Positions 1 to 8,700 of a stretch of DNA of 19,549 nucleotides are shown piece after piece. The stretch is from Verrucomicrobiales bacterium (GTDB taxonomy: Bacteria > Verrucomicrobiota > Verrucomicrobiia > Verrucomicrobiales > V1-33). Where the stretch lies: the NCBI GenBank assembly GCA_023253495.1, contig JALRGF010000265.1, forward strand, positions 1 through 19,549, given 5' to 3'. Numbering within the stretch: position 1 is the stretch's first letter; every line of letters starts with the position of its first letter. The notes under the pieces were generated by a model. The model was not told the DNA's origin. It was given only the letters and a program-made list of their open reading frames with translations, and did no database searches. Both the position numbers and the translations under genes were made by a program.

Positions 1-961
1 CAAAAACCGGCGCGCTGATCGGCACCGTGGGCAGGTGGTTTTCGCCGGTCCAGTGGGTGCTCCAGGCGTGCGACCAGCCGAAGTGGGCCCCGAAAAACGG
101 CATGAAGAGCCGGTCGCCCTCGTTCTGGTCCTGATCGGTGCCGAGCCAGTCGAAGCTGTCGTTGAAGGCCAGACCATACGGATTGCGCAACCCACGGGCG
201 ACGATCTCAAGGTCGCGACCCATGTCATCGCAGCGGAGCACACCGCCCATGCGGCCCCAGTCGTCCCGCGGGTCCTGATAGGTGTTGCGGTACGTCTCGC
301 GGGTGAACGTTTTTGGTTCGGGGAAATCCGGGGCGTCCGGTGGCCCCGGCACGCCCCAGAGCTCGCGGAACGGCCGGGGGGCGAGGCGGTCCGGCTCGTC
401 GGTTTTCCATTCGCTGACGACGACCCCTTTGCTGTTTCCCTTGGTAAAATAGAGCCGTCCATCCGGCGCCCAGTTCAACCCGTGAATGCCATGTTCAATG
501 TTGCCGAGGTCGGTGAAGACGCGGACGTACTCGTCGGCCACGTCGTCGCCGTCGAGATCGCGCACCACCGTGAGGTCGGGCGCATTGGCCACCCACAGGT
601 CACGTCCGTGCCACGCCAGCCCCTGGATGCAGTTGAAGCCGGTGGCGAACGTGTGTGTCCGGTCGCCCACGCCATCGCCATCACTGTCCTGCACGATGAC
701 CACGCTGTCGGGCGGCGTGGACGGCGTCGGATTGCGATACTGCGGCCCCATGCCGACGAACATCCGGCCGCGGCGGTCAAAGGCGAGCGAACACGGGTTG
801 CGGACGACCGGTTCCCTGGCAAAGAGGCGGATCTCGAAGCCGGGGACGATTTCCGGCAGGTCCCGGAGCGCGGGAGCGCGGTCTTCGAAGGCGGCGGCCG
901 TTCGCGCCCCCGCAAACACGCAGAGCGGAAGGAAAACCAGAAAAACAGAAGGATGTTTCAT
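1..961 (-). CDS. PVC-type membrane-bound/secreted dehydrogenase-like beta-propeller, partial (C-terminus off the left edge)
   Basis: The reading frame opens at an ATG at 961 and stays open for 320 codons to the window edge, so only the N-terminal part is visible. It starts with a signal peptide (MKHPSVFLVFLPLCVFAG, cleavage near AAA-FE about residue 24). A propeller follows, with the blade motifs PCSLAFDRRGRMFVGMG, a calcium-loop-like DSDGDGVGD, GLAWHGRDLWVANAPDL, DLDGDDVADEY and HGLNWAPDGRLYFTKGNSKG. This matches the 'putative membrane-bound dehydrogenase' family expanded in Planctomycetes and Verrucomicrobia, related to PQQ-dependent sugar dehydrogenases. Full-length members often add HEAT repeats and a cytochrome c domain, which would lie outside the window. 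It starts 13 bases after the MFS stop, so it is probably the last visible gene of the minus-strand operon. The likely role is periplasmic oxidation or binding of a sugar; the substrate is unknown. Confidence 0.82.
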   Translation of the reverse strand, partial: MKHPSVFLVFLPLCVFAGARTAAAFEDRAPALRDLPEIVPGFEIRLFAREPVVRNPCSLAFDRRGRMFVGMGPQYRNPTPSTPPDSVVIVQDSDGDGVGDRTHTFATGFNCIQGLAWHGRDLWVANAPDLTVVRDLDGDDVADEYVRVFTDLGNIEHGIHGLNWAPDGRLYFTKGNSKGVVVSEWKTDEPDRLAPRPFRELWGVPGPPDAPDFPEPKTFTRETYRNTYQDPRDDWGRMGGVLRCDDMGRDLEIVARGLRNPYGLAFNDSFDWLGTDQDQNEGDRLFMPFFGAHFGWSHAWSTHWTGENHLPTVPISAPVF

Positions 962-974
962 GAGGGATACCCGC

Positions 975-2225
975 TCAGCGGTTGAATGTTTCACCGGACG
1001 TGTCCGGAGCAAACCAGATGACCACCAGCCCAAGCCCGTAAATCAAGGCACAGAGCGTGCCGACCCGGGGGTAGTCGCCGCCCAGAGCGGAAAAAAGCAG
1101 GCCGGCGAGCAACACCCCGGCGGCAGTGGCAAACCGACCGGAATTGTAGGCGAGCCCGCTGCCGGTGGCGCGGACGCGGGTCGGAAAAAGTTCCGGCAGG
1201 TACAGCGCCAACCATCCGAAGAACAGGGTGGAGACCAGCCCTTGCGCGAAAACGACGGCATGAAATCCCGGCCGCAGCGGCGCGGTCAGCTGAAACATGG
1301 CGATGGTCAGGGCGACCGCCCCCAGACTGATCAGCGCGTAGCTGAGCCGTCGCCCGATCCAGGCCGCGAGCTGTGCTCCGGCAAAACTGCCGACCACCGC
1401 CCCGGTCGCCCACCACCCTTGGGTGGACGCCTTGTAGCCGCCGTCGGAGGCGCCGGCGACCTGATCGGCCCACGGGATCATCCATTTGCTCGCCGACCAC
1501 GCCCCGATCATCGGAATCGCACTCACGGCAATGCCCACCAGCGTGAACCGGACCAGATCCCGGGAAAACAATTCCCGCAGCGGCGTGGTCGGGGACTTCG
1601 CGGCACCCCGGGTGGCCAGCCAGCGGGGCGATTCCGGCAGGGCCACCAGCACAAATACCCCGAGCAACGCCGGGGCCCCGGCCAACTGAAAAATCCACCG
1701 CCACGAATCCGGGGTGACCGGCCAGGCGCGCGCCAGCTGCGAGAGCATCAGAATGCCCGCATTCAGGCCTGCCATCATCGCTCCGGAAACCAGCGGCCGC
1801 TTCGCTCCCGACCAGCATTCCGACACCAGGGCAATGCCATTCGGCCAGAGGCCGCCAACCCCCAGACCGACCAGGAACCGCAGCACCAGCATCTGCTCCT
1901 GCGTCTGCACCCAGGCCCCGAGCGCGGCGAAGACGGAATAAAACAAAATGCTCACTCCCATCGCCCGGGTGCGCCCGATGCGGTCACCCAGGCTCCCGAG
2001 CACAATGCCCCCGATGGCCGCACCCAGCATCAGCGCGGCCGTGAACCGGGCGAACCAGTCGCCGCCGAGCGTCGGCGTGAAGGCGTCACCCAACAGGCTT
2101 TTCGAGACCGACAGCGAGGCCACCGGCATCAGGCCGAGTTCCAGGCCGTCGAACAGCAGGGCCAGAAAACAGACGACCAGCACCAGCATTTTCCGGCGCG
2201 GGGACAATTCGGTGATTTCGTTCAT
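975..2225 (-). CDS. Major facilitator superfamily transporter (sugar/organic-acid:H+ symporter type)
   Basis: A 416-residue inner-membrane protein with about 12 hydrophobic segments, the usual size for an MFS symporter. TM1 carries LLFDGLELG (about residues 23-31). The loop 2-3 signature is GSLGDRIGRTR (77-87). After TM6 comes LPESPRWLATRG, typical of the SP/AAHS-like sugar and aromatic/organic-acid symporters. The start is the ATG at 2225, which overlaps the stop of the upstream dehydrogenase as ATGA and has a perfect AGGAGG eight bases before it; the frame stays open further upstream only as antisense-quality sequence. It probably imports the small product released by the exported enzymes of this operon, feeding the hydroxyacid dehydrogenase. 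The substrate cannot be told from the sequence. Confidence 0.9.
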   Translation of the reverse strand: MNEITELSPRRKMLVLVVCFLALLFDGLELGLMPVASLSVSKSLLGDAFTPTLGGDWFARFTAALMLGAAIGGIVLGSLGDRIGRTRAMGVSILFYSVFAALGAWVQTQEQMLVLRFLVGLGVGGLWPNGIALVSECWSGAKRPLVSGAMMAGLNAGILMLSQLARAWPVTPDSWRWIFQLAGAPALLGVFVLVALPESPRWLATRGAAKSPTTPLRELFSRDLVRFTLVGIAVSAIPMIGAWSASKWMIPWADQVAGASDGGYKASTQGWWATGAVVGSFAGAQLAAWIGRRLSYALISLGAVALTIAMFQLTAPLRPGFHAVVFAQGLVSTLFFGWLALYLPELFPTRVRATGSGLAYNSGRFATAAGVLLAGLLFSALGGDYPRVGTLCALIYGLGLVVIWFAPDTSGETFNR

Positions 2226-3103
2226 GATGGTTTCCTCCTCAGCACCTCGATGATCGCGCTGTTGTCGTGGTCGCCGAGACCGCCGGCCATGGCGCGGGTC
2301 AGGAGGGCCCGGTGCGTCTCGCTCAGCGGCAGGGCCAGGCCGGCGGCTTGGCCGGCCTCCAGCATCAGCTCGACATCCTTGAGGTGCTGGGAGAGCCGCG
2401 CCACCGGGGTGAATTCGCGCCGGACCATCTTGTCCGCCTTGCTGTCCATGATGCGCGAATACGCCGCACTCGCTTTGAGGATGGCCGCGGTGCTTTCGGC
2501 ATCCAGGCCGAGGCCCTCGGCCAGCGCCAGACCCTCGGCCAGCGCCGCCCGGTTCAGACCGAGCACCAGGTTGGTGACGAGTTTCATGCGGGCCGCCGCC
2601 CCGCTGCCGCCGACCGCGACCATCGGCCCGCCCAGCGCTGCAAAAATGTCCCCGCAACGCGCCTGCGCCGCCGCATCCCCGCCGACCATGGCCAGCGCCT
2701 GCCCGCGCCGGAGCTGCTCGCTGCTGCCGGAAATCGTCGCATCCAGGTAGTCGACGCCGCGCTCCCGCAGTCCGGCCGCGAACCGCACGGCGTCCTCGGG
2801 TTTCCCGGTGCTGGTATCCAGGATCACCCCGCCACGGCGTCCTGACGGACTGATTTCCGCGATCACGTCCTCGACCACATGGGAATCCGGCAGGCTGAGC
2901 ACGATGCGCCCGCACCGGCGCGCCACGGCCGGGGCGCCTTCGGCAGCGTCCGCCCGGCTGGCCGCCAGGCGTCCCGCATCGCGGTCCCACGCCAGCACCC
3001 GGAATCCCGCCGCCAGCAAGCGCTCCGCAATGGCCGTTCCCATGAGGCCGGTTCCGATCAGTCCGATGGGCTCAGTTTCCGATGACATGGAGCACGATGA
3101 CAT
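2222..3103 (-). CDS. NAD(P)-dependent beta-hydroxyacid dehydrogenase (3-hydroxyisobutyrate / tartronate-semialdehyde reductase family)
   Basis: A 293-residue cytosolic enzyme of normal family length. The N-terminal Rossmann motif is GLIGTGLMG (14-22). The substrate-binding motif, normally DAPVSGG, reads DATISGS (121-127), so it is diverged. The catalytic lysine lies in ARMKLVTN (K174, N178), and LKDVELM (241-247) is the conserved all-alpha-domain signature. The family oxidises 3-hydroxyacids or reduces semialdehydes with NAD(P). The start is uncertain: ATG at 3103 or a second in-frame ATG at 3088, both beginning ATGTCATCG. Neither has a Shine-Dalgarno. It follows the amidohydrolase stop by 23 bases and overlaps the MFS start by four. 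It probably oxidises or reduces an acid made or imported by its neighbours. The diverged substrate motif prevents a specific assignment. Confidence 0.88.
   Translation of the reverse strand: MSSCSMSSETEPIGLIGTGLMGTAIAERLLAAGFRVLAWDRDAGRLAASRADAAEGAPAVARRCGRIVLSLPDSHVVEDVIAEISPSGRRGGVILDTSTGKPEDAVRFAAGLRERGVDYLDATISGSSEQLRRGQALAMVGGDAAAQARCGDIFAALGGPMVAVGGSGAAARMKLVTNLVLGLNRAALAEGLALAEGLGLDAESTAAILKASAAYSRIMDSKADKMVRREFTPVARLSQHLKDVELMLEAGQAAGLALPLSETHRALLTRAMAGGLGDHDNSAIIEVLRRKPS
2234..2239 (-). promoter_or_regulatory. Canonical Shine-Dalgarno (AGGAGG) for the MFS gene, embedded in the upstream CDS
   Basis: Reading the minus strand, AGGAGG sits eight bases before the MFS ATG. It forms two consecutive rare AGG arginine codons (ending LRRKPS) of the upstream dehydrogenase. 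It is the only textbook ribosome-binding site found before a start in this window. With the ATGA overlap it suggests translational coupling between dehydrogenase and transporter. Confidence 0.8.
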
Positions 3104-3126
3104 GAGACAGAGTGGTGGACGCCGGG

Positions 3127-4236
3127 CTACAGGTCAAAGAGCCGGCGTGCATTGCCGGCGAGGATCGCTGCTTCTTCGGCCGGAGGCAGCTGCAGGCTGC
3201 GGAGCGGGCGCAGGATTTCATCCGGCTGCACCCACGGATGGTCACTGGAAAAAAGCAGGTTTTCCACTCCGGTGAAATCGAGGGCGAACCGCATGGCTTC
3301 GGGCAATGGCGAGACGATGTCCATATGGATCGAGCGCAGGTATTCAGATGGCCGGCGCTGCAGATTCTGCGGCCCCCGTTTGAGCACATGGAGCTGGTGG
3401 TCCATCCGCCCGCAGATGTACGGCAGGGTGCCGCCGAGATGCGGGCAGACGAGTGTGAGATTTGGATGCCGGTCGAGCAGGCCGCTGGCGATGATGCGGG
3501 CGAGGGCGATGGTATTCTCGAACATGTTGCCGAGCGTGCTGGTCAGTTCATACCCTTTGACCTGTTCGGTGGTCATGGGTTTGGCGGGATGGAGCAGGAC
3601 CGGGACGCCCAGCTCCTCGGCGCGTGCGTAAAGCCAGTGGAACGGCGGTTCGTCACACCAGGTGCCGGCCAGATTGGTGTAGAGCAGGATGCCCGCGAAG
3701 CCGAGTTTGCGGACACAGCGGTCGAGTTCCGCGGCGGCGGCGGCGGCGTTCTGCATCGGGAGCGTGCAGAGGCCGCGGAAGCGTCCGGGATGCTTCGCGA
3801 TCACGGCCGCCAGCGAGTCGTGCAACACCTGAGCCACCGCCGGACCGTCGTCGCCGAACCATTCGGGACCCGGATCATTGGTGCTGAGCAGGGCCATGGC
3901 AATGCCATGGGCATCCATCGAAGCCAGCTTGGCTTCCACGCTGACGTAGGCTGGCGGCACTTTGCGCACCCAGTCGCCCATGCGCAGGAAGGTGGTTCCC
4001 TCGTGGTCGTAGACGAACGGGTCCGCCCGGCGCCGGCGCATCAGGTCGAGGACCTCGGGAAAAAAGAGGTGGCTCTGGCAATCGATCAGCCCTCCCGTCA
4101 TCCGGGCGGTGGCGGGTTCCGGTGAGGCGCCGGTCAGGGTTCCGGCCGCCCATGCGGAGCCGGCGCTTCCGGCGGCGAGGAACCGTCGGCGGCCGAGGGG
4201 TCGGCGGGTCAGGGGATTGGAGCGGCCGTCATTCAT
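3127..4236 (-). CDS. Tat-exported amidohydrolase_2 (ACMSD-like TIM-barrel metal-dependent hydrolase/decarboxylase)
   Basis: 369 residues from the ATG at 4236; a GTG at 4251 in frame would add five residues. A twin-arginine signal, GRRRFLAAGSAGSAWAAG, lies at about residues 15-32, so the protein is probably exported folded with its metal. The barrel follows with DCQSHLF (52-58), LLHPAKP (H216), CPHLGG (H266) and FSSDHPW (D332). These correspond to the metal and catalytic positions of the ACMSD/COG2159 group, except that the first histidine of the usual D-x-H-x-H is glutamine here (Q54). Members hydrolyse lactones or decarboxylate aromatic or dicarboxylic acids. It begins 21 bases after the propeller gene stop and precedes the hydroxyacid dehydrogenase by 23 bases, consistent with one operon. 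The exact reaction is unknown. Confidence 0.85.
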   Translation of the reverse strand: MNDGRSNPLTRRPLGRRRFLAAGSAGSAWAAGTLTGASPEPATARMTGGLIDCQSHLFFPEVLDLMRRRRADPFVYDHEGTTFLRMGDWVRKVPPAYVSVEAKLASMDAHGIAMALLSTNDPGPEWFGDDGPAVAQVLHDSLAAVIAKHPGRFRGLCTLPMQNAAAAAAELDRCVRKLGFAGILLYTNLAGTWCDEPPFHWLYARAEELGVPVLLHPAKPMTTEQVKGYELTSTLGNMFENTIALARIIASGLLDRHPNLTLVCPHLGGTLPYICGRMDHQLHVLKRGPQNLQRRPSEYLRSIHMDIVSPLPEAMRFALDFTGVENLLFSSDHPWVQPDEILRPLRSLQLPPAEEAAILAGNARRLFDL

Positions 4237-4257
4237 TGTTGCGGAAACCACGGGTGT

Positions 4258-5655
4258 TCATGAGGGAGACCCGGTCTTGCCTTTTCCGGGCATTGGCAGC
4301 CAGACCGGATGATCCGCCCCCTGGTCATGGAGGCCGCGGGTGAGGAGGCGCGGGTGCCGGCCGTCGGCATCGGCGACCCAGAGGGCCGGAGTGCCTCCTG
4401 TTTCCGCGCGCGCAAAGACCAGTGAGGCGCCATCCGGCGATTCGCTCGCGCGGAAGTCCCAGGTGCCGGGAGTTTCCGCGGTGAGCGGTGTGATTGCCCG
4501 GGTGCGCGGGTCGAGCCGGCAGAGGTGCACCCCTCCGCGGGCGGAATCCGGTTTGTAGTCGCGGTTGAAATGATCGGTGTCGGGTCGCTGGGCCTGGAAT
4601 TCCCAAGGGACCTTTGAGCCCGGCAGCCGCCGCGGGAAGAGCACCCGGCCGTCATGCGTCCACGCCGCACCGTTGGATCCGCCGCCGCGCTGGCGCGGGT
4701 TTCCGTAGGTGGCGGCAAACCACATCGCCTGGCCATCCGTGAGCGGGCGGAGGTCGCGGCCGTCCGGCCGCGCCGTCCAGACGTCGCTCCAGTCGTGACC
4801 GGGGTCGTCCCGGAAATGGCAGCTCTGAAAGACCAGCCATTCGCCATCCGGAGACCAGACGGGACCGAAATACAGATGATCGGGGTGCGCCGCCACGCGC
4901 ACGCGCTCCGAGCCCTCGGTGTTGCTGGTCCAGATCTGGTAGCCCTCCGGGCTGGCGAGGTGGTAGGCGACGCGGCGGCGGTCCGGACTGAGGCTCAGCC
5001 CGTAGGGCAGTCCTTCACCGGCTTGCGTGAACTCCCGTGCCTCGGAACCATCAAGGTTCATGTTGTAAATCTGCCCGCCCGAATCACGCACCACCTGGAC
5101 CAGCAAACGGTCGTCGGAAACAAGCAGCGCCGGGGTGCAGAACGGCGCGAGCCGGTCGCGCGTGAGGATTTCCTTCAGCGTGCCGGACACCAGATCATGC
5201 ACCCACAGGTGCGTCGGCGTCTGGTGGTAGAATTGGGCAAAGGGACGCCCGGGACCGTCGCGGCGCGCCTCCATACTCAGAAAAACCAGCCGCTTCCCAT
5301 CGGAGAAAAACGGCCCCGGCTGCCACGTGACCTGATCCGGTTCATTGAAATCAAACCACCGCAATCCGGACCCGTCCGCATGGATCAGCGCGGTCCGTCC
5401 CTGCGAGGTGAAAAGCAGGCGGCCGGCGCGCCCTGTCGACATCGCGGGCCTTTCACCACTCTCGGGATCCTTGGAGACCGGATCCGCGGTGGCCGCATTC
5501 ATCGCGGTGCTGGCGGCGGCCGCGGCGACACCGGCGGCCGCGCCGTGTCCCAGGAACCGGCGGCGACTCAGCGAACGGGCGCCGCCGTGGCGGGCCCTTC
5601 CGGCGTGATCCGCCGGACCGGCGGCCGCGCCTGGCGGGTTTGGGGAAAGACTCAT
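4258..5655 (-). CDS. Tat-exported TolB/WD40-like beta-propeller protein
   Basis: 465 residues from the ATG at 5655. The frame continues upstream to 5859, but that stretch lies over the end of the large secreted protein and is not credible. A twin-arginine signal SRRRFLGHG at about 30-38 is followed by an Ala-rich hydrophobic core. The mature protein has repeated blades: FSDGKRLVFLS, NLDGSEAREFT, LSPDRRRVAYHLAS, WSPDGEWLVFQSCHF, RPDGRDLRPLTDG, HDGRVLFPRRLPG and DADGRHPRLLTRG. This is the PD40/TolB type of propeller, also used by oligogalacturonate lyases (PL22). The conserved central block MWFAATYGNPRQRGGGSNG looks family-specific, but I do not recognise a characterised member. It lies 55 bases after the large secreted protein and 21 bases before the amidohydrolase, so it probably acts with the latter outside the cytoplasm. 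It could be a binding protein or a lyase. Confidence 0.8.
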   Translation of the reverse strand: MSLSPNPPGAAAGPADHAGRARHGGARSLSRRRFLGHGAAAGVAAAAASTAMNAATADPVSKDPESGERPAMSTGRAGRLLFTSQGRTALIHADGSGLRWFDFNEPDQVTWQPGPFFSDGKRLVFLSMEARRDGPGRPFAQFYHQTPTHLWVHDLVSGTLKEILTRDRLAPFCTPALLVSDDRLLVQVVRDSGGQIYNMNLDGSEAREFTQAGEGLPYGLSLSPDRRRVAYHLASPEGYQIWTSNTEGSERVRVAAHPDHLYFGPVWSPDGEWLVFQSCHFRDDPGHDWSDVWTARPDGRDLRPLTDGQAMWFAATYGNPRQRGGGSNGAAWTHDGRVLFPRRLPGSKVPWEFQAQRPDTDHFNRDYKPDSARGGVHLCRLDPRTRAITPLTAETPGTWDFRASESPDGASLVFARAETGGTPALWVADADGRHPRLLTRGLHDQGADHPVWLPMPGKGKTGSPS

Positions 5656-5710
5656 GGGTTCGACACGACCCCGGCTGTGACGCCAGGGGATCCGGGCAAC
5701 GATGACACAC
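5656..5710 (-). other. Short intergenic with imperfect hairpin
   Basis: Read on the minus strand, CCCCTGGC GTCACA GCCGGGG can fold into a bulged 7-bp stem just after the stop of the large secreted protein. No T-run follows, so it is not a convincing terminator. It may be an mRNA-stabilising or processing structure between the secreted protein and the enzyme genes. Confidence 0.3.
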
Positions 5711-8700
5711 TCACCGGCGGACGCGGAAGAATCGTGACGGTCCGGTGAGCGGCCCGGTCCATGAGCCACCGGTGCCGAGCGACACCCAGTCAGCGGCGAG
5801 GGTGGTGCTGGCCTCCAGGGTGCCTCCACCGGTCCATTGGACGGTAAGGGTGCCGCCATTGACGGTGATCGATGTGATCACCAGAGGGACCGGCGGATCC
5901 GATGCCTGGACAATGTCGATGAAGCACAGCTTGTTGTTGGCGGCCTCCGGGCCGCTGCGGACGGTCAGGCGCCCGTCGTTCACCACGCAGTCGACCGTGA
6001 ATTCTCTCCAGAAATCGCTGGGCAGGGCCGGCGCCTGCGCAGTCGTCAGCATGCCTTCGACATCAAATTGAAACACGCTGTCGGTGGCCGTCGGATCACC
6101 GGCCACCAGTCGGACGCGGTAGACCCCGTTCGGCACCGCCGCTTCCCAGACCATGTCGCCATTGCGTTGCAGGTGGATGAGCGTGTCGTAACGCGCATCC
6201 GGGGAAATGAGGGAATTGCGCAGGCGGGTATTGGCCGAGTTGTCTTCGGCCCAGCCGTACGACCAGCCGTTGCCGCGATCGTCAAAAACCGCGCCATAAT
6301 CGTCCGCATACCCGATCACCGGGTAGCCGGGCACGCCTTCCGTGAAACTCGAGAGCGCAAAATTCACATTCAGGCCCCAGGCCGGAGTGGTCGCCGACTC
6401 AACACCCGAATAGGCCGAAGCACCGATGGAATTGCGCGCCCGCAGGCGGAAGGAATACGTCCGGTTGGCCGCCAGCCCGCCGATTTCCACCTGCCCGATG
6501 TCTCCGGGCACCGTGGCCGCCGGGGCGAAGGACACGCCATCGGTCGATTGCTCGATCACGAATTCAGTGGCGGCCACATCCGCGGCGGACCAGAAAAGCC
6601 GGACCGCGGTGGCCGCAAACGGTTCGACACTGAGCAGGGTGGGAGCCGCCGGAGCGACCGCGCCCCCGCTCCATTGGACCACATGTTCCGCGGTCAGCGA
6701 GCCGGAAGCATCGGCAAACAGGTCTGCCACCGACGCCCCGCCGCGCACCACCCCGGCCCGCAGCGTGATCGTCGAGCCATCCGGCACCTCGGGGGGCGTT
6801 GTCGAATTGAGCCCGATGCCGACCGCCTGCAGGAAGATATTGCCGTCGGCGCCGGGATTCGTCGGAAACGCCGGTCCTGCGGTGCGCAGGAGCCCGCTGA
6901 TGGCGATCCGGTTGGCGTAGTCGTTGGCCGCGGCATTGCCGGGGTTGAATTCCGGGGCGCCGAGGGCGGTCAGCTCGATGCTGCCGTTGCCGCGATAGCT
7001 TGCCGTGCGCATGCTGCGGGTGTCGATCGAACCGACGCGGATGGTTTCCGCCTTGATGATCACATTTCCGACCTGATTGCCGCCGGTGTCCTGATCGCTG
7101 ATGTCGATGCGCGGGACGGTCACGGTGCCGGCCGCGGTGATTTCAAGGTTCCGGGCGCCGTTGTTGGCGTTGACCACATGGAGGTCGATCGCCCGGAGCG
7201 TGATGTCCTGCGCGTTTTCGATGGTGAGCTGGCGGGGCGAATCGTCGCGGTTGCGGATGCCGAGGATCTGGCCGGCCCCGAGGAAACTGCCGCCGCCAAG
7301 ATCGATGGAGAATGTCTGCAGCTCGCTGCGGTTGAGCCGTGACAGGCTGATGAACGACCCGGCGGCCATCTCGATATTTTTGCCCGGGCCGATAACGAAC
7401 TTGATGCTGTTGTCCGGCCCGCCGGGCGCCGTCAGGTAAATGGCGCCGGCCGGAGCGAAACGCAGGCCGGTGGGAATCAGATATGTCGCGGGATCACCAA
7501 GGGTGCCGCTCCCGGAAAGGACCACGCCGTCGCCGGCGCGCGGGTTCTGCACGCCGTCCCAGACTTCGACGCCGTCAATGCGGATCGGGCCGCCCAGTTC
7601 GATCGTCTCGATCCTCAGCGTGGCGGTGGTCCCGCCGGTCGCATCGGAGGCGCGCACCACCCACGTCTGCACGCTGGCATCGGCCTCACCCGGAACACCC
7701 GAAAGCGCACCGTCCGGAGCCACCTGCAGCCAGGACGGCCCGCTCACTTTGGTGAACTGGATCGTATCGCCATCGGGATCCACGGCCTGCCCGGCGAGCG
7801 ACTGGCCGGCTTCGGCGTACTGGGCGCCGACGCGGGCGACCGCTTTGCCGACCGGATCAGCGAGCCAGAGCGGGCTGCCGCCGACGATGATGGTGAGGGT
7901 GGCGGTGTCCGAGCCGGTGGCGTCGGCGATGCGCACGGACCATGAGTTGGTGCCGGTGGCGGCCGGTGGCGGGGTGCCGCTGAGGGCGCCATCCGCAGCG
8001 ACCGTCAGCCAGGCGGGGCCGTCGATTTTCGCGAAGGTGACCGGATCGCCATCCGGGTCGGCGGCGGCGTCCGCCAAGGTGTTGGTGTATGGCTGACTCT
8101 GAAACCCGTTGGGTTTGAGCACCGGGTTGGTGAAAAATGTCGGACGCCCGCTCACCCCGATTCGCAGCAGGGCCACGGTGGTCCGGGTGCCGTCGCTCGC
8201 GGAAACCGTCCATGTATTCATGCCGGCATCTTCGGGCGCCGGGGTGCCGGAAAGCGTGCCGTCCGGGGCCACCGACAGCCAGGCCGGACCGGCCCCGCGC
8301 GCATAGATCAGCGAGTCTCCTTCGGAATCGGTGGCCGCCCCGGCGAGGGTGCCGGCATAGGGCGCTCCCGGCACCGCCCTCGGCCGCCCCACCGGATCAC
8401 TTGCAAAAACCGGCGCAGTGCCCGGCGCTTTCACGCCGTCCCACGACACGGAATAGGCCACCGGTGTCACCGGCACCACCCCGGCCGCATTGACAAAAAG
8501 GTCGCTGCGGGGAGCCCCCAGCGTGTCGAGGCCGGCCTGCAGGGAGACTGCCGCCGTGCCGGCCCGCAGCGCAAACGACCCGCCGGTCTGCACCACCACC
8601 CCCTGAAGCGTCACGCGGCCGGCGGATCCATTGCCATCGGTCCGGATCGGGCCGTTCACCACCACGCGGTTGGCAAACCGGTTGGCAGGGGAGGCGGGGT

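Noticed and set aside
35..985. Plus-strand open frame of 316 codons at the left edge
   Set aside because: It is antisense to the signal-peptide-bearing propeller dehydrogenase, whose motifs are unmistakable.
486..2750. Long plus-strand open frame (754 codons) opposite the MFS and dehydrogenase genes
   Set aside because: It is antisense to three genes with clear family motifs and is very rich in Arg, Pro and Gln with no domain signal; high GC creates such frames by suppressing stops.
5837..7342. Plus-strand frame of 501 codons inside the large secreted protein
   Set aside because: It is antisense to the repeated solenoid/Ig modules; its apparent repeats are reflections of the coding strand.
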